Source of the DNA: Deltaproteobacteria bacterium
GTDB lineage: Bacteria > Desulfobacterota > Desulfomonilia > UBA1062
Length of the DNA: 45,634 nt
Direction of reading: 5' to 3'
Assembly (NCBI GenBank): GCA_029552245.1
Contig: JAKPDW010000049.1
Span: 1 to 45,634, forward strand
In this document: positions 43,308 to 45,634 of the stretch, one piece after another
Position numbering within the stretch: position 1 is the first letter of the stretch
How the letters are laid out: every line of letters begins with the position of its first letter
The notes under the pieces: model-generated
What the model was told of the DNA's origin: nothing
The model's input: only the letters and a program-made list of their open reading frames with translations
Database searches by the model: none
Position numbers and translations under genes: made by a program

Positions 43308-43619
43308 TCAGGTGCCCTCCAGACGCTCGACGACCTTCTTTGCCAGAGAAGCGATCCTTTCCTCGGGGATGGCCTCCAGCCTTAAGAGTTCTTCCTCGAG
43401 CTCACGCCTCGCACCAAGGAGGAGGTCTGCCTGCCTCGCCATTGCCTGGGCCTCGTAGGAGTCGATCCTCGATGCGAGATCCTTGAGCGCACCCGCGCGG
43501 AAGGCGTCGATCTCGCTCAGCGCCTCGCGCTCTCTGTCGGCGGCCTTCCGGTGGGCGGCCTCTATGATGGCATCCGCCTCTCTCTCGACCTCGACTATGC
43601 GCCTGACGACCTCGGACAC
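43308..43619 (-). CDS. V-type ATPase small peripheral-stalk subunit (G/H type, NtpF-like)
   Basis: A 103-residue, almost entirely coiled-coil protein (VEREADAIIEAAHRKAADRE). It starts at a GTG at 43619 with AAGGAGG five bases upstream; no convincing ATG is in frame nearby. It is the first gene of the nine-gene operon, in the place of ntpF in E. hirae, and should pair with subunit E. Confidence 0.85.
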   Translation of the reverse strand: MSEVVRRIVEVEREADAIIEAAHRKAADREREALSEIDAFRAGALKDLASRIDSYEAQAMARQADLLLGARRELEEELLRLEAIPEERIASLAKKVVERLEGT

Positions 43620-44459
43620 GGGTTCCTCCTTGTTCGGAACAACCCTCGAACCGGGACACGAGCACCGACTGCCGGTCGCTCTCCACCATCCAGCGAGGGT
43701 CTTCTTCCCGTCACCTCCCGGTGACCATAAAAGGGCACGCACAGCCCCGGTGGGCCTCAGGATGAATACCATAACAAAACGAAAACCGCATGCGCCACAG
43801 GAAAGTGATCCGCCTGGACATCCGAAGGCGAGGGCCCCGTGTACCGCGGGGGACACGGGTCTTTCTCGACGACCACCCCGGTGGCAACCTGCCGGCGTCG
43901 TCCCCTCACGGCACAAGGACACGCACGCGCGGCATCACAGACCCTCCCCGATCCAGACAGGCTTCACATGCCACGACCTCTCGTTCTCCCTCATCTTCAC
44001 CAACCCCTCCAGGGGGCAGGGCGTTGACCGGCATGCACGGCCGCACAGGCTCACCGGCCATGACAGGAGCCGCACAAGGGGGCTTGTCCCCATGGTCATC
44101 CGGAGAAACGGGTTTTCCTCCCTGTTCATCTTTTTCGGGGCCCTTCAGAAAGGCGCACTGAAGAAGACTTGCCGGCCACATGCGGCCCTGTCCCCCCGAG
44201 AGGGTCTCTCCCCTTCGCGATAGGAGTAGCGTCTTGGTTTCCATCTTAGGATCCCGGGCGGGAACTCTGTCACCTTCGCGATCGGTATACGCAGCCGAAA
44301 CCGACATGCGGGAAGGGTGCATCTTGAACGGTTTGAACAGGGTGGCTGGCGCTCGCAAGTCTTCTCAAGGAAGGCCGGTACCGGTGCAGTCATTGACGAA
44401 CGCCTCACTGCGTTGAGAAGGGCGGCGCACTCGAGTCTTCGCAAGGGAGGCCCGTTCGC
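43620..44459. other. Divergent non-coding region between the V-ATPase operon and the Cache-like gene
   Basis: About 840 bases. Next to the operon is a small hairpin, GTCACC/GGTGAC around TCCC (43710-43725), in the presumed leader of the first ATPase gene. An imperfect 22-base direct repeat (44358-44379 and 44434-44455) lies near the other end. No gene is supported, and I could not define the ATPase promoter. Confidence 0.45.
44358..44455. repeat. Imperfect direct repeat of 22 bases
   Basis: The copies at 44358-44379 and 44434-44455 share AGTCTTC-x-CAAGG-x-AGGCC-x-GT, with three differences; start-to-start distance is 76 bases. It lies just upstream of the candidate promoter of the secreted Cache-like gene. 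Confidence 0.5.
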
Positions 44460-44487
44460 TTGACTTCCGGCGATCCGCGGTTATCAA
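44460..44487 (+). promoter_or_regulatory. Candidate sigma-70 promoter of the Cache-like gene
   Basis: TTGACT (44460-44465), 16 bases, TATCAA (44482-44487). The boxes match five and four of six consensus positions. The leader to the start codon would be about 100 bases. Confidence 0.4.
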
Positions 44488-44595
44488 CCCTTACCACGAG
44501 GTCGCGATCTCCCGGGACTTCGACGTAAAAGGGCCGATCGCGCCCTGGAACAACACGAAAGACACGTCTTCATAACGAGAAGGGGGGGGGAAGCA

Positions 44596-45084
44596 ATGAA
44601 GAGAACATCTGTCGCCGTGTTGGTGGTGGTCTTGGTGCTCATGGGCGTCACCGGGGCTTTTGCCGGAGGCCCCTGCAGCAAGGAGGAGGTGAAGAAGGCG
44701 GTGGAATACGCCGTTGACCTCATCGACGCCAAAGGGGAGGCGGCCTTCGTCGAGCTGGAGAAGTTCCGCTTCTGCGGCGGGGAAGGTTACGTCTGGGTGA
44801 ACGATTTCGATGGGGTGGTGCTCATGCACCCCATCTCCAAGAAGCTGGAGGGCGTCAACCAGGTCAACATCCAGGACCCGACGGGCAAGTACTTCTATGC
44901 CGAGTTCCTCGGCAAGGTCAAGAAAGACGGCGAGGGCTGGGTCAGCTACAAGTGGCTCCACCCCAAGACGAACACGCTTGAGAACAAGTGCTCGTACGCG
45001 AAGGCCGCGCGTGTTGCCGTCAAGGGAAAGAAGGTGTGGTGCGCAGCGGGTGTGTACGGCATCAGCGAGGCCGATTGCAAGTAG
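44596..45084 (+). CDS. Secreted single-Cache-domain protein
   Basis: A 162-residue protein. A clear signal peptide ends near TGAFA-G (about residue 23), followed by one small sensor-like domain with GYVWVNDFDGVVLMHPISKKLEG and DPTGKYFYAEFLGKV, the core of a sCache_2-type ligand-binding domain. KKDGEGWVSYKWLHP precedes the end. Four or more cysteines in the mature part may form disulphides (PCSKEE, FRFCGG, NKCSYA, VWCAAG). It has no membrane anchor or signalling domain, so it is a free periplasmic protein. A GGGGGGAAG stretch precedes the ATG. Monocistronic as far as seen. Confidence 0.85.
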   Translation: MKRTSVAVLVVVLVLMGVTGAFAGGPCSKEEVKKAVEYAVDLIDAKGEAAFVELEKFRFCGGEGYVWVNDFDGVVLMHPISKKLEGVNQVNIQDPTGKYFYAEFLGKVKKDGEGWVSYKWLHPKTNTLENKCSYAKAARVAVKGKKVWCAAGVYGISEADCK

Positions 45085-45333
45085 CTTCGTCAGCAGCTGG
45101 GACTTGCGGCATCCCTGCGCCGGAGCCGGACGTCCTCGGGGCGGCGCCGTCCGCCCTTCTTAAGGCCTCGCCCCGGAGGGTATGGGTCAGGCGCGTCGCG
45201 AAGGCGGGGATCAGGAGAATCCATGTCCAACGACTATGGCGGTCATGACGAAGGGTTTCATGCACATGACGCCGCCATCGTCTTCCGGGATATGGGCGTG
45301 AACAGGAGGCGCTCCTCCGAAGGACAGAGACCT

Positions 45334-45361
45334 GGATCAAAAGTGCGAAACAATCTTGACA
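45334..45361 (-). mobile_element. Possible terminal sequence of another insertion element
   Basis: Where the IS256 similarity ends, the minus strand reads TGTCAAGATTGTTTCGC and continues to 45334. This is AT-richer than its surroundings, begins with TGT and sits exactly at the break, so it may be the end of a second element that inserted and then decayed. I cannot assign a family. Confidence 0.3.
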
Positions 45362-45373
45362 CCACCCAAAGCT

Positions 45374-45595
45374 TCTCTCGTAGTGCCCGGCACGGGTGTA
45401 CTGCCGGTTGGCGCTCCGCTCATAACGGCCAGCTCCTACCAGTTGCTCCGCTTCTGCATCCAGAAGCCCATTGAGCATCTCTTCCACCGTGCCACGCACC
45501 ATCTTGTCCAGATGCCCCTTTATCTGCGCCTCGTCGATCTGGACGATTTGACCTTGACTTGAACACGCCCCGTCATTACCCTTCCTCTTACTCAT
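45374..45595 (-). pseudogene. N-terminal fragment of an IS256-family (Mutator-type) transposase
   Basis: From the ATG at 45595 (GGAGG seven bases upstream) about 74 residues match the start of IS256-type transposases: HLDKMVRGTVEEMLNGLL, AGRYERS and YTRAGHYER. After that the frame stays open to 45062 but the similarity ends, so the gene is broken near 45373. AT-rich sequence at 45601-45634 may include the left end of the element. Confidence 0.75.
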
Positions 45596-45634
45596 CAACG
45601 GTCCTCCTTCGGTTAGAGTTTTTTACCCAAAATC

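Noticed and set aside
1-45634. CRISPR arrays, rRNA genes, riboswitches and a replication origin
   Set aside because: No regularly spaced identical repeats, rRNA segments or known riboswitch cores were seen. The direct repeats found are only two-copy and imperfect.

Overview
The window is a GC-rich bacterial chromosome segment of about 45.6 kb. It has 42 recognisable intact protein genes, one tRNA, and broken insertion-sequence transposases at both ends. Gene content suggests an anaerobic member of the Desulfobacterota/Deltaproteobacteria. Pointers are a yebC-ruvC-ruvA-ruvB cluster, a V-type ATPase operon, a PA2778/PA2779-type pair, a beta-oxidation dienoyl-CoA isomerase, an ADP-forming acyl-CoA synthetase alpha-type protein and a DUF362 protein. 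The lineage is inferred from gene content only. Spacers are long for a bacterium (several of 400-950 bases) and as GC-rich as the genes, so they carry long antisense open frames that are not genes.

Left part (1-9.1 kb): the tail of an IS1595/ISXO2-like transposase, a beta-CASP metallo-beta-lactamase nuclease, tRNA-Leu(UAA) behind a promoter with a perfect palindrome over its -35 box, a secreted protein of repeated propeller-like units ending in a membrane tail, and a Tat-exported DUF362 protein. Then comes a tightly overlapping four-gene set: a PA2779-family membrane protein, a C39-like peptidase, a TPR lipoprotein and an ADP-ribosylglycohydrolase.

Middle part (9.5-30.1 kb): mscL; an nfeD-SPFH-(YkgJ/ArsN2 fusion)-marC run; a tiny helix-turn-helix protein; a PAP2 lipoprotein; an acyl-CoA synthetase alpha-type protein facing away from an RNA-modification group (rlmI, a second methyltransferase, an RluA-type pseudouridine synthase); an MFS transporter; a KtrB/KtrA potassium uptake pair; a Deg-type periplasmic protease; a dienoyl-CoA isomerase; a YcgR-like PilZ protein; and a nucleotide-sugar epimerase downstream of a HAD nucleotidase.

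Right part (30.5-45.6 kb), mostly on the minus strand: yebC-ruvC-ruvA-ruvB with stop/start overlaps, a lytic transglycosylase behind a sigma-54-like promoter, and a complete nine-gene V-type ATPase operon. That operon has the gene order of the Enterococcus hirae Na+-ATPase, and its proteolipid keeps every Na+ ligand of NtpK. A small secreted Cache-like protein and an IS256-family fragment close the window.

Two themes emerge. One is ion and osmotic balance: a predicted Na+-coupled V-ATPase, Ktr K+ uptake and MscL. The other is a set of poorly described envelope cassettes. The best candidates for an undescribed system are the PA2779/C39/TPR/ADP-ribosylhydrolase cassette and the YkgJ-ArsN2 fusion inside an NfeD/SPFH operon.
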